Position numbers and translations under genes: made by a program. 64,000 bases of DNA from Rostratula benghalensis (lineage: Eukaryota > Chordata > Aves > Charadriiformes > Rostratulidae): assembly GCA_013399305.1 (NCBI GenBank), contig VXAI01000046.1, positions 743,340-807,339 on the forward strand, in the 5' to 3' direction. Shown here in pieces: positions 1 to 13,700 of this stretch; within the stretch, counting starts at the first letter, position 1; each line of letters begins with the position of its first letter. Under the pieces are notes generated by a model, which made no database searches, was not told the origin of the DNA, and saw only the letters and a program-made list of their open reading frames with translations.

Positions 1-3000
1 GGTGAATCATTTAAGTTCTTATTCAAGATTCCTATTTTAACTGGGTTGGCTAAACACATTCATTGAACTAGTCTCAGACTACATTTTTCTGCATCTATTA
101 GTGGGAATATCCAACAAAAACTAATGCAGAAACAGATGTAATGCATAACGTGTATTACCAAAGGGAGTCAGGCCCACAGGTCAGCCTCATTGCAACTTGA
201 CTGACACACAAATCAAGGGTCAACTGGATGTGCATCTTCCATTAAGTCTCCAGCCATTGCTACCAGTGATGCAACTCCAGCACTGCTAATAACACTGATG
301 AACGGTTGCAAACTTGAATGAAAAAATGCTCATAGAGTACAGCAGAGGCAAATTTGGCTGAAAACACACAATCTCAGCAGTTTTCTTGAACATCCACAAC
401 CTTACATAAGCTTCAATAAAATAATAATCTTAAATAGCTTAGTTTGCATGAACCTTGACAATTTTACATTTGCACAATGGTAGTAGTGATTGGGAAGCAC
501 TGAGAAAATGAAGGAACCAGTTAATTTCTGGAAATTGTTATAGAACGTGTGACTGAAAAAAAAAAATCAGTTGACAGTCAGGTTATTGGAGAAAACAGAA
601 GTCAAACATAAGCATAATTTCCTTTACAGTACTCATCAGCTATTTGTGATGCTACATTTGGAAAAGGGAACTGGCAGGGTGGACAAAAAGGTACAGTATC
701 AAAATACAGAGAATTGTATTCTTCACAAAGCTAGAGAGAATGTGCTTTAGTATCAGATAACAGAGTAAGCTACAGAAAACATGTAAGAAATGAGAGTGGG
801 AAAACAACCAAGCTTCCCAGTGGAAGCTACAGCACCAGGCTCAGTAAATTCAAGGAGAAGAGAACAAAGCTCACAAAGCCACAGGAGACGTGGAAAATGT
901 GTGCACAGTTTGCAAAACAGCAGGTTTTATAAAAGTCAGTGACTGTTGCTGGCTGTGATTAAGCCACACACGCACACTACCAGGCCAAAGATTCTTTCCC
1001 AGAAGCAACACGAAGCAGGACACAAACAAGAGGGGGGCAGCGGCAGGAAGGCTCCAGTTGCCCAAGAGCAGCTCTCCCCAGCACCCACACAGTGCATTAA
1101 CCGGCACCTGCAATGACCTCCCAGTACTGCACATACAGTCCCATGGAAAAGGATGGAGATTTAGTAAAACAGCAGCAGCCTAAATATCCAAGAAAGCAAC
1201 AGTATGGAAGACAGCTGAGAATGGTAGCGCTAAGTAGTTCATATTAATGTTTCACATTATTAATTATTATTAATTAATCACATTTTAAATGGCAGTTTCT
1301 ATCAGTAGACTACTTTTTTTCCCCCTTAAAGCATGGCCTTACACGCAAATACACAGAGAGGCAGCCAATCGTCAGCAGATTATTGTCAGACTTCTCCCTT
1401 GGATCTAGAAATAAGCTCAAGCTTTAGCAGTGCCTAACTGTGTCTGTAAGTTTTGCTCTCACTCTCCATTCTCCAGGAGCCTAAGACCTGTGTATGGCCA
1501 CACACAGTGGCTAGCACCTCCTTGGTGTGGGCAACAGACCTTGTTTCTACAGTTCTTGCTCTTCCAAGCACAGGGACAATTACGGAGTCTAACCTGAGTC
1601 TATCAGCTTCAGTCACTTCCAGCTCATACCATAACCATGTCCAGCTAACAATTAACTGGTTTCTATATGGTTTTGAAATAATAATAATTTTAAAAATCTT
1701 GTCATAAATCATCTGAAAAGACTCCATACCATAGCAGTTGTAAAAAGCAACTCTTAGTATTTCTCCAGGCTGCATATTTCAAGGATACATACTTTACAAT
1801 TACAATGCTTTTCAATTGCCCACCCTGCAAACACTAATGATTTGTTCTTCGTGAATATTTCTTGAGAATTTAACCTTTAGTTTAGCTGGAGATTTCTACC
1901 ACCCACATAAAAATGCAGCACTCTAATCTGGAGACAATTTACACCTGAGCTAGTTACCCAGTGTCCGTCCACCTTAACTCGAACCTGCTTTGCAGGGAGG
2001 ACTCATTCACCCAGCTGCTAATTGTCCTCTGTTGCCTGTCACACAACAGGCTTTTCTCTCCACCCCTGCTCCAGGGACAGGCTGGGTGGAGATGCTCCTC
2101 ATCCCCATGGCAGCAAGAGCCACAGGGAGTTGATCAGAGCTCCCCTGTGGCTTGACCACGTCTGGGCAAACAGAGAGGCGTAGAGCTTGTGGTCCTGCAG
2201 TTCGGATGGCAGCAAACAGCAACTTGGCTTCTCTTAGGTTTGTGAAAGATGTGATCTAACTGTATAATAAATAAGCAAATAAAAGTCTTTGTGTCAGCAC
2301 TAGTAACGCTGAAGCAGCTGAAAAAAGATGATCTTGGCAGATTACAAAAAATACAAAAAACAGAAACACATCATCAGCCTACTAAAAGCTACAGGAGTGG
2401 AAACACGGGTGTTGAACAACCTGGCTGCCAGGCCTCCTTCAGGCTCTCCCCACTTCTAACCCAGTGCTGGCGTTGCACAGGGAACGGAGGCTGGGCAGAC
2501 GGCGGTGGAATTAAAGGCGTGTACCACATTGCTGTCAGCTGTTATTATTCATCTGGTTGCTGTTTTAGGCTCAAAATCAGATCTGCTTTGCACTGACAAG
2601 AATAATATTTATGAGTCACAAGATACCCTGGGAGCTACGAGCCTGCTCTTCCCGAGCCGTGCTGCTCCAGGAGCACGTACCCAGTCACCCTCTGGCTGGA
2701 CACCAGGCAGCGCTCTGCTCTCCTCTCCACCTCAACAACTTCGCCGTCTTCAGCATCACAACAATCAAGACTCTGAACAACCTAAAAAATCAATTCTACT
2801 CTCACTTTTATACAGCCACTCATTAAGAGATTAAGACAATTTCTCACAGTAATACTGAGAGGAGATGTAAAATACTGTCTATGTACTAAATACTTTCTGT
2901 ACTACTTGTTGTATGATATGGTTAAAGCATATAATTGTGTTTTTGGAATGAATAATAAATATTGATGAGACATTTATTTACAGAGTTGTCTTTTTATTTA

Positions 3001-4948
3001 ATGCACTCCAACTTGTGTTACAATAGCAACTGCTGGGTTCTTATTTTTGCCTTTATTATTGTTTATATATTTTTACATTATCCTAACCAACATGTATTTG
3101 ATGTGGCTAAAAAAAGATTGAGTCATGCTGTGTCACAACAGGGTTTTCTTTTAACTGGGAAGAAAGCAAATATTTTTCTATTTCAGGATGTTTAAAAATA
3201 GTACGTCTAAAAATAAAGCACTAAAAACAAGGGATCAGAAGAGACTGTATATTCTGCCTCTGAGAAAGAGCCTCATTTCTCTCTCTCTCTCCATCAAAAC
3301 TGTCTAAGCTACAACAACCTACATGCCATAAAAAAATCATTCTTCCTTCCCACAAAGGGAAGAATTGCCATCTTTAATTTCTGACATCTTTTTCCAGTAG
3401 CAAACATCAATCCTCCATCACAGTGCAGAAGGGATTCTCAGCCTCTCACTCTCAGTAAGAGTGTCAAATGATCACAAGCACAATCTTTTCTGTTCCTTTC
3501 CAGCTATGACAGTCATATTTCATAAAATCCTTGTCGTTTCGGAGGCACGTGTTCATCTACCGAGATCTGGATTATGAATACGACACTAAATGACACACAA
3601 CTATCATCTTAACCAAAGATGTCACAAAAATGAAAAAGCTGCACACCATTTACTCCACACTCGACATCAACGCTCCTACCAATGGAGGCCTATCACTAGT
3701 CTCATACATGCATAATTTGTACCAGTTATTCCATTTAACAAGGAAAGAAAAAAAACCAAAACACAAGTCAACAAAACCCCACTACTTTTTGCAATTATAT
3801 CATCTACCAAAGTAGCAAACTTTCATAACCCGCTTACAGGAGTCTTTCACATATTCCTCTAAAGTGAAAGTCTGCTGTTCTCAGCAGAAAATACTGCAGA
3901 AATACTTTATGTGAACTTCAGTCCTTGCCTGGGATAATCAAAACTAAGGAGCCATAGTAGACAAGTGTTCCAAAATAGCTCTTGTATATCGAAAGTTAGA
4001 AAAAATAGCTAACAGTTGCAATGATGTGACCATACTTCAGAAAGGAAATTAAAGGAAGACAGCAGAAGCAGCTAGATGGACAAAGATAAAAGGCAAATTA
4101 TTTAAATCTAACATGAGGGAAATATTAAGGGAGACAAAAAGAAGTGCTTTAAGATTTGAGGAAATAGCAATGCAAAAACATTGGGCATCCAGCAGCAGGA
4201 CAGACATTTCATACAGAGAACTTGAAATACCAACAACATACTAAAGAATGGAAACTACTAGAAGGTTAATATCAGAAAAAAAAACACTGCTAGGGAAATA
4301 AAAATACCTAGAAAAAGATTTGTGTGAGGAGATGTCATCAATTGTCACTGCTCTCAGCCAGGGGTTGATTCAGCCCCATACGGCCAGAAGGACTGAACCC
4401 AGAGCTGGATCAGGCTGGGCAGATCCCAGTTGCCCAAAGCCTTGCTCCCAGCAGATGCCCTCTGGGCGCTTTCTGCTGTCACCTCCTGTCCTGGGCTCTG
4501 GGGCTGGGCACCAGCCATGGCTCAGCATCCCCACAGCCAGGGCCGGGGCAGAAACCGGAGCCTGCTCACCTGAAGAGCAAAGGTGCACTCGTCACACGAT
4601 ACAAGCTATGGGAATGGGAGATGTCTACAGGGTATACACATTGTGCTTATTTTCAGGAGTCAGGAAAGACATCAGCATTCTTGTAAAATAAATAACAGAA
4701 CATTATTAAAATAGAAGTTACTTCAGTGTCTGACTGTGACGATCATGTGCTGCATCAGTATTCGTTTGTCCTAATATTTTTTAAAGGTTATTTTTAACAA
4801 GGCACAGCAATTCAACAGAAGAAAACAAGGATGGAAATGAACTTAAGAGCAGATCATGCTAACATGCCTAAGTTTTTTACGCAACTTACAGAGAGAGTGG
4901 GCAGATACCAGAAAGTAGCTAATGAGCTGTAAATGCATGCTTGCTTAT

Positions 4949-4974
4949 GCCACAGCCTTTTGGGTGGCTGTGGC
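4949..4974. repeat. Perfect 9-bp inverted repeat with 8-base loop
   Basis: The arm GCCACAGCC at 4,949-4,957 is matched exactly by GGCTGTGGC at 4,966-4,974, around the loop ttttgggt. The stem is GC-rich in AT-rich surroundings. It is too short for a typical microRNA precursor and no function is assigned. Confidence 0.6.
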
Positions 4975-5778
4975 CTAATGTTCCAAGGAATTATCTTCTC
5001 AAGGAAATGCAATGCTGTTAACTGCTTAATATGGTTGACTTGCTCTCAGATATTAACTGCCTTGCTTGACTTATTGAGCAGTCTCCAAAGCTGTTTTAAG
5101 TTTGATTTGTTCCTTGTGGCATGAGTAGCAAAATTTCCTGTGACTGTAGTGGATTAAGGGTAGGCCTTACCATACTCAAATTTAGTCGATGAGTGTGTAT
5201 GTATATATATACACACACATCCCATTTAGTTATTTCACTGAGCAGCATCCATGCATATTCTTGATCTGTAAATTGTACATCCAGTTTGCATCTGTATATA
5301 CTTATTCAGCAAGGTAAGGAAAAGCAAGAGAACAGTTACAACAAACAAGTTTCACTTTGGCTGTTTCAGTCCTCAATGTATAATAAAGCCTTTATATCTG
5401 TCACTCTTGATCATTAAAAGCAGGTTTCAAAGGGGTTTGTGCAATCACACATCTTGCATGTAATAATACAAAATACTGTACATTGTAACCCAAACTTGCT
5501 ATCACACTTCCATGGAGTATTAAAATTCATTTTGGCACAGGGACAACATAGGAGCATGTCTGTGTACGTGAACTTTTTCTTCCCTCCTTCACTACCATTA
5601 CAAAAAGAACGATGGGTGCCAGTTTCTCTTCCTGCTACCTCCCTGGAAAAGAGATGCTCTGAGATTCTTTGCAAGCCACCTCCCTCAAAATACTGGGATC
5701 CCAGAGGCCAAAGAACACAACGCCCCCAAAGTCTCCTCCACTCCTTTGGGAACAATAAAGTGATTACTTTTTAATTCT

Positions 5779-5822
5779 TCTCTTTTTTGTTTTGGTTTGT
5801 TTTGTTGTTTGTTTTTTTTTTT
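5779..5822. repeat. T-rich low-complexity tract
   Basis: A run of T's interrupted by single G's (tttgttttggtttg-type) ends in about 13 consecutive T's. It is a simple low-complexity tract, possibly the decayed tail of an old retroelement on the minus strand. Confidence 0.7.
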
Positions 5823-7005
5823 TAACACACAGAAAACAATTTGTCTATGATTAATTACTTCTGAGTCTTCCTGTGTGTCATGTTTACAAAAAACATTACC
5901 ACAGTCTTTAATTGAAATATGTAATTCAAAACCTCAATCAGCAAATTCAGACAAAATGCCACTGCCTCTCCTTTAGGATCAGACTGAAACTAAGTAGGAA
6001 ACTGAAGTCAACTGGGAGCTTACCATCTGTTCTGCAGAGAGAAGAATCTCAGAACAGCGTGACTCAGAAGCTCTGTGCATGGACCAGTGTCCCACATATG
6101 TACTGCTAGAAAACAACATTTTGGTGCGGTGCAGTACACACCGTATCGGTGCAGACTGAAGTTCTTTGAGAAAGTAAAACCCATAGCACATTACAACAAT
6201 GCCATCCCAGCCACGTCCTGTACCAGCTGATGTCAGTGCTCACTTCCCTGCCCTGTCTCACAGCTTTTGGAATCTTGGGCTTTAGCACCAAACCGTGCTC
6301 ACAGGCCACAATCACCCCCATGAATTCCGTCCTGCTTAGTCATGCCCCTCTGTATAGCTGCACATAAACTGAACATCGCTCTTCCTTTCCCCTGCTTCTA
6401 CCAACTTTCATGGTAAAATCAAGGTCTGTTTCCTCACCAGGCTGATGTTCCAGAGATGTTCACCTGAGAGTTTAAGGCCAAAGTGTATCTCCAGCAGTAC
6501 TCCTGCTTGAAGACTTTGAGACAGAGGTTTTTACTGGGAAATTACACCGTTCCCATCAGCGGACCAGGGGCACAGTGATTCTGCAGCTCACCAAGTCAGC
6601 TTGGGAAGGCAGTTCAATGGCTGGTTAGCACAGACTCTCCACTTGCCCTCATCACACCTCCCTATTTTCCACAAAGTACAGTCTTAAGGAGAGGATGGCT
6701 ACAGTATCTCCTCAGATCTAATCACCCATTATACAAGTGTACATCTAGTGGCAGCACCAGGAGGTAACTCTTACCATTCCCTCCTTTGAGCACTGCAGGA
6801 TCTGCCTTTGATACTGCACTGACACGTACAAAATCCCTGTGGGGAAGGGGGTGTGGGCTCAGTGGTCTTAAACTGAATTATACAATTTTTCTTCATTTTC
6901 TACACAAAAGGACCAAATACTTGCTGTTACACCTTCTGGAAGACCTGGTCTCTGACTGGATTTTAATGCTATCTGTTCCTCCTCTCATGGTTTCATTTTC
7001 TGTAG

Positions 7006-7447
7006 ACATGCAGTCTTCCCACAAAAGATTACGGGATGGAGGTGTACCAGCAAATACCAAGAGAAGAAAAATAATTATTTTAGCCTTATTTTTAGCTGTA
7101 GGTTTTGCTTCTTTTTATCTATGCAGAATGGAAAATGAAGAGGATGGTAATATTTTTTAATTAATTACTTAGTAGTTAAATTGACAATAAACAAGACAAC
7201 ACTGAAGGATGAAATGATAAACCAATACATTTTTGCAGGTATTAAAGATGTAGAAGCCATTATAATATTTGTAGAATTTCCAGGACATAAAACCACTCTT
7301 GTTAAAACACAACTCAGTTACTACTCCACTGTAACCAAAAAATATCAGTTACAACAAATTCACTCTGTGTCTATCAAACCCATTTCTAAGGGCATCACTA
7401 GCACTGTGGGATGGCTGAAAATATCTGTCCCAACAACAAATGTTTAA
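7006..7447 (+). CDS. Candidate two-exon gene for a small type II membrane protein (hypothetical)
   Basis: I do not recognise this protein. A strong polypyrimidine tract and acceptor (ctgtag) precedes an exon at 7,006-7,146. Its ATG at 7,008 opens a frame with a basic N-terminus (KRRK at residues 18-21), followed by about 18 hydrophobic residues (22-39) and then an acidic stretch (MENEEDG). This is the classic signal-anchor layout, basic side inside. A possible donor at 7,147 (GATG|gtaata) and an acceptor ending at 7,238 (tttttgcag) define a 92-nt AT-rich intron. The phases match (G + GT = Gly), and the frame continues to TAA at 7,445-7,447, giving 115 residues. A polyadenylation signal lies about 300 bases downstream. 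The C-terminal half has no recognised motif. A 5' exon would have to exist upstream. Unspliced, the first frame stops at 7,160. It could be a chance open frame. Confidence 0.3.
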
Positions 7448-7742
7448 AGAATCAGTTAAAAGTTTTAATGATAAGCAGGAAGATATGATACTCTGAAAGA
7501 AAACATTTAAAGCTTGTATTCCGATTTACATCCCACTTTAGTGGGCATAACTTTCCTTCTAACAACATGATCTCAATAGCAATACCAGCAGTAATCACAA
7601 AGAATGACAAAAAAACCAACAAACTACTCCACTTTTGAATCATTCCTTGAGATTTAACTGTAATATTATTCTCTTTCATAAACTATTTACTTTTCAGCAA
7701 CTAATTTTATGGCAATAAGAGTCCCAATGGAAACTTTTACAT

Positions 7743-7748
7743 AATAAA
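7743..7748 (+). promoter_or_regulatory. AATAAA polyadenylation signal (candidate)
   Basis: An AATAAA hexamer lies 296 bases after the stop of the candidate small membrane-protein gene. Such hexamers are common by chance in AT-rich DNA, so alone this is weak support. Confidence 0.25.
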
Positions 7749-10700
7749 ATCATAGTAGTCAAATAGTGTATTGTACTGCACAGAAATATTATTTGGATTA
7801 AGTACTATGCATCCACCAGTAAGACTTTTGCTTTGAATTTTTATTACGATCATTATATATTTCAACACACTAGGCATCTTAAACTTAGGACGTAAACTAT
7901 TTTCCCAGACTAAGGCTTTCAGGTTCTTTAGGTTTTTTTCCCCTGTTCAGTACACACACAAGACAGATCTATTTTTTCTATTAAAAATACTAATTCATTG
8001 AAAAAGCTTAATGAAATCAGAATAACCAAATCTTGTTATTTGTTTTCAACAGGCAGTCTCCTACTTTTGGAAGACGAAGAAAAAGTGATTTTCTGTTACC
8101 TGGTTAATTATTAGCCAAGCAGTTCCTGCAAAAATGCCACATGGCCAATCCCCTGAGCCCCAGCCTGGACCTGGCTCTGCCCTGCAGCACCAGGGAGGAG
8201 GTCTGCATCAATAACCACCCCAAATTTTCACCAAATAACTACTTAGAACAGCCTTTCGAACCCTGCAGTGGCCTTTACTAAGCCTGGGATTGCTTTTACC
8301 CATTCTGGTTTTAAGACTGTGAAAGAGAGGCAGAAGGATGAAAGGTTACTGTAGTGTAACAACTTCAGAGTCGTTTTTTGCTCCTTTTCATGCATTCTAA
8401 AATTTTACCTCTATATGCCTTTATTTAAGGTTCTTGGGTACTGAACTCTGAGCTACAAACACCATTTTTTACTGCCGGAGCAGTCCAGTAGAAAAAGCTC
8501 TTTAAAAATAGCTTGTGAGAGTATGAGTGCTGTGGCCTCAAATATAGGTGACAGAATGATATTTTTAATGGTATTATTTTAGAAATAGCAGAACTATCCT
8601 TCCCAAATGTGTAAATGAACTGAAACAATCTCAATAAATAGATTATTTTTGGTTGACTTAAGAGATTTAATTAGAAAATAAAAACATCTATGCGCCAACC
8701 AGCTCATTTCATTAACTTAATACACTGCCTATGGAGACACTTACTTTCTGTCACCTCAAGCCTACTTTTTTTTTTTTTATTTTTGCATTTGCTCAGCACA
8801 TACTTGCAAAAGTTCTGGACACAAACCAATATAGTTCCAATGTGATGCACTAATACACTGCAACAATAATAAGTAATATTATATTCTACACATGAAACTA
8901 TGTAATTTTCTTCTGAATAAATTATTGTGCAACTGCAGTTTTTCTGAGAGTATTTGTCTTCATCTCATCAGTTACTAATAGATTCTAAAGAAGAATCTAT
9001 TAGTCAGGCAGATTATAGACATTGGCATGGACTTTGTTTTATTATTGTTGGTTTTAACCAAGAATAACAAACTAGGGTTTTTTTATGCCAACAGCTTCAT
9101 CTAATTGAGTAGATGTACTTACCAATTTCACAAGAATTAGAAAATAATTTGTAAAATTTGTAAAATAAGCACATCAGCTAATTCATCCCCTTAAATCACA
9201 TCTGAATTTCAAAGAATCTTGAAAACTACAGTTGAGTCTGTTCTGGTTTGTTTTTTTTTTCCTTGTAGGTAGAAATATAGCCATTTTCTGAACTATTTTA
9301 CAAACAAGAGGAAATAAAATCTGTTATTGCGTAAGTAGGGATTGTCATGTAGTCATATGCCTGTGGCAGTTCAGGCTAAAGAAAACCACTATTGTAACAG
9401 ACATGCTAAAGTAGCAAAAGCTGCAACACAGCAGTTAACTGTGGCCAAGCTGGGGTTTTCAACTGTATGTACTAAAAGCACCTTTGTGCTGACACCACAG
9501 TACTTTATTAGTGCAATGCACTGCTCAGAGAAAACATTTAACTGCTCAGATTCCAAAAATACGACATACAGTCAACTGCTCATTTCTTAACATGGCCATC
9601 AGTTTCAAATGCACCTATTTTTAAGATACTTGCTTTCATCTTCCCAACTGTTACGACTGGGACCTGCCTTTCTGCATGCAGTGTTGTTTCAACAGGGCTA
9701 AGTACAGCGGTACTAGATACTCCCTGCCGTGTCGTTCCAGGGTAGTGCCCTGTAACAGAGTGCATGCAGCTAAAGTTGTGCTCGCAGCATTTCAAGTATA
9801 CTGGTAGGTTTATCTGGAATTTTCCCATGAGGTAGCTTTGGGAATGTCTACTTTCGTGTTGGATTAGAGAGTTTAGTAAACTGTCCTTGGACTGTGTTCA
9901 CATGTAGGAGCTTAGGTGACTATTTCCATTCAGGTCACTGTACTAAGGAGAACCCTAGGAGGGGCAGCCCTGCAGCTGGACAGTTGTGGCACCAGGAGGT
10001 GGGATGGATATGCAGTGAGGAGCTGAAACATTTTTATTGCTCATTGAGGGACAAGCAGAAGTGCTCCCCAAACCAATATCCTCCATTGGACACGTCCTCT
10101 CAATTCTGACAGCAGCTGAAGGTGTTTGCTTGGGGTGCCAAGAGGAGCTCCACAGTGTGGGAGGTTTTAATGTAAAAAAATGCTTTCTATGTTTATTTTA
10201 ATTTCACAGAGTGCTGAGTAAACAGAGTAAAAGCTCCAGGACTACAGCAGGTCCTTGTTTACCTCGGCAGTTGTGACTCAGAGCAGTGCTCTGACGAGTA
10301 CTTAGGGAGTGGCATTCGCTCACCTACAGGAGAGCTGGCGTCTGGGTGGTAAGATGCATGTGGCTCAACCCACAAATTCCTTTTTATTAGCTTTCATGTT
10401 TTGCTATTCATGCAAGAAGTCAGATTCGACTTCAGACATTGTGTGGTAGATAGACTACTTGATAAATCAATTAAACTTTTATTTTAACTCTTTAAATAAT
10501 TGAACCATGATATTTATTTCAGAACATGCAGATAGGAATGCTTCCTTGTTTAATTATTACATAAATACAAACAAGAATTCCTTTGAGCGTTCCACCTCAG
10601 GAATTAGTTACACGTCTTTCCAACGGACTGAATCTGCAAGTTCTTATCAACTCTGAAAACCATTGCTGTTAATCAAAAAGCAACAGGGAACAAAATCTTG

Positions 10701-13700
10701 GGAAAAGCAGCATACATTAGACCTCACAAATCTGCAGCACATAGGAGACTCAAACAGACACGACTTGACTTTCTCAGCTGTACGTTCATCTCTGGCCTGA
10801 CATGCTGAGCACTTCTTCCAGAGTAAAGGTGGCAGATGGCTATGCAATGATGCTTTTTCTAGCTCACAGTAGTCCCATGGGACAGCACACCCCCTGCCAG
10901 TCTGACTGTCCAACTCTTCCCCCCACCTCTGCCTACAGCAAGGACAGCAAAACCCAATACATAAAAGTTTTGAGTTTACTCCAGGTTTTCAAGTTTTGCA
11001 TGTAAGGTCCAAACATAAGCAATCCAGGGGCAAAAAGAATGGTGACAGCAGAAAAAGTCTAAGCTACTCAAAGTAAAGATACAAAAGTGGGAACCTAGCG
11101 AATGGATCATGAAAGTGCCTAACAGTCAGGACAATTCAGGTTCACAGGTTCCTTTGTCAGGGGTTGATTTTCACTTTGACCAATAATTAAACTATGCCAG
11201 GGCAAAGTTCCCTTGAGTGTCCATAACAGAGACATTCTCATAACCAGATTATCCTCCACATGCACATCATTAATAAAGTGAATATTTGCCATTGCACTAA
11301 CTTTCTTAAAGAGTTTTGATTATTCAGTCCAGGGCAAATTTGAAAAGAATTTACATTAAAAATAGAACATGTAATACTTTGTTTGTATAGAATAACCGGC
11401 TTACATTCATTAAATGAATAGATAGGTTTACTTCACTAGCTCTTATTACAGTATCTTCTTAGTTAATATAAGAAGAATGCTATTCTTTGAATGTTTTTCT
11501 AATAACCCAGTCTGTTTAGGACTTCATAAGGCCATCATATCTTCTTCCTATCAGATTCCACACTTCAAATTATTTACTCTAATTTGAATTAAGCTTGTAT
11601 CCTGGCTCTGTAGTCTTTCATATTTCCATAGTAATTCATAAAGCACTCAAAAAAACTAAAAATTATTATACATGATCTCCACTGGCTAAATAGCTGACTG
11701 CTTTCTACAAGTGAAGCTGATGGCCCCAAAAAGCAGAAAAATAGAAGTGCGTTGTGAACATGAAGAGTTCACTCGATTCTACTGGAATTCCATGGCTATT
11801 AGTTGACTTGTGTAAGGGAAGTGTCTATAACCTTAAGCAGAGAAGAGACTGGGTTATAATGTAGGCTGCACCAATGCATGCATGAGGCCTGCATCTGCAC
11901 TATCTTTGTTAACTATGGGCAGGAGTTCACTCAACAGGTGATAGTTCCTACTAATCTAACAAAACACTTTTTAGCACGGAAACAGCTACTCCCCTCCCTT
12001 TGTTTTTTAATACACTAAAATGTTTAATGTTCGTATCTAGCATACGAGTTCTTACTGGCACAAGAAAGCTAACAAAACTAATTTAGACATTTAGCTATCT
12101 TCATAACTCTAGGCTTTTATCAGATGTGTGAATAGTGAATAATGAGTTCATTTGCAAAGTAGCATTCTTCATATATTTGCTATAAGAAACTGATACTATA
12201 AGGATACATCTTAGATGCAATCTCACAGACATTGTATTGGCATCATTAGCTTTGAGCAGAGATGCCAGCCAAAGCAGTTCTGAATTCACTCCCGATGTTT
12301 CACAAAACCCCTGACTTAATCACTGGTTTTGCTGAATTATGCAAAAGACCAAATTTAAATGTCTGTTACACCTTGTAATTCACTATCAGCACCATAAATA
12401 CACAGATTTCAAACTATTTCTGTTAAAGTTGAAAAGCTAAGTATCAACTTCGAAATAAAACTGCTGCACAGCACTGCAGATCAGTTACCCTCATTTTATT
12501 TAAAAGGACCTCTGAAGCGGGGCAGTGTGATGCTGCACTTTCTTTTCCCTTTAAAATTTCACATTTCTGCGTCCGAGTCTGATTTCCTGTCAGAAAATTA
12601 TTAATATTTTCTCCATTGAAGACACATCATATAACTAAAGATCTTTTTCATTTGAACATTCAAGCACACTGAAAATATGCAAAGCATCCAAAACCTGAAA
12701 CACGATCCAAATTTATCCCCACCTCCCCTAACCATGTTGATGCAAACCTGTATTCAGCATGATTTTACATTCCACATTCATTTCCTCTCATCCCTATCAA
12801 CTTCTAGATCTCATTTAAGTCTTCAATGAACTTTGTTAGATAATTTAAATAAGTTTAATCCATCTATTTGTTTATATTCCTCAACAGTAAAAGAGTTAAC
12901 TTCTTGCCTCCAAACCAGAAGGCTAGCTAGCTGTTATCATCTTAGACAAAATGTTATACTTTACAATTAAAATTCAGAACAGGCGAAATTCAAGCTAAAT
13001 CACAAGATTATGAAATTTAGGAGGACTGTGTGGATATCAAGAGAAAAAAATTAAGTCTCAGACATTAAACCATGGCTGAAGACTTTGGCTTCCAGGCCTT
13101 CAACAGAAAACCACAGTAAGCTGAAATGCTTGGGATGTACCTTGCTTTCGACTACTAGACTCATTCGAAGTCCAAGCTCCAACTCAGACCCGTATAAACG
13201 TAAAAAAATATTTTAAAATGTAAACTAAAATCAGCTGAATGACTTTTCATCTAAGCGTAGCATTGATGATTTGGAAAAGACAGCTGTTAGTGAATACCAT
13301 TTTCTTTCCCTCCATCCCTGAACAACCAGGACACAAATCAGATGATTAGATTATCAATATCCTTTAACTTTTGGCTACTACAATTTATATACTCTTGAAG
13401 CCCATACAGGCAGCTTCCTTCACCTTTTTACTACACTCCATACTAGAGCCAGGATGTGTGGTCCTTTAAAAATAAAGATATGATTCAAAAAACAACTTGC
13501 TCTGAAAGAACTTTCTTCTAAGCTTCCACATCAGCTGGTTAAGTAACATATTCCCCATGACCCTATCAGGACCACAGGAGCGCCTCAAGGTCTTTCAGCC
13601 AAGAAACGCTGCCTTTGACTTTACCTTGCTGAAAACAAATACAATTTGAAGTGGCGTGCTAAAATTGTGACCCAAATGCTGTACCAGTAGCTAGACCTTC

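Larger units (their letters stand above)
1..7005. other. Gene-free stretch (inferred intron), slightly GC-richer patches
   Basis: AT-rich single-copy-looking DNA. GC-richer patches occur near 1,000-1,130, 2,000-2,200, 2,640-2,760 and 4,330-4,600. They have short open frames but no domain, no convincing splice context and no recognised repeat consensus. They may be old unrecognised repeats. A TG/TATA/CA-type low-complexity run lies near 5,195-5,220. Confidence 0.4.

Noticed and set aside
2962..3195. 77-codon hydrophobic frame
   Set aside because: T-rich DNA naturally yields Phe/Leu/Ile-rich frames; no signal-anchor charge pattern, splice sites or conservation evidence.
5195..5220. gtgtgtat...acacacac inverted run
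   Set aside because: An imperfect TG/TA/CA microsatellite; self-complementarity follows from dinucleotide composition.
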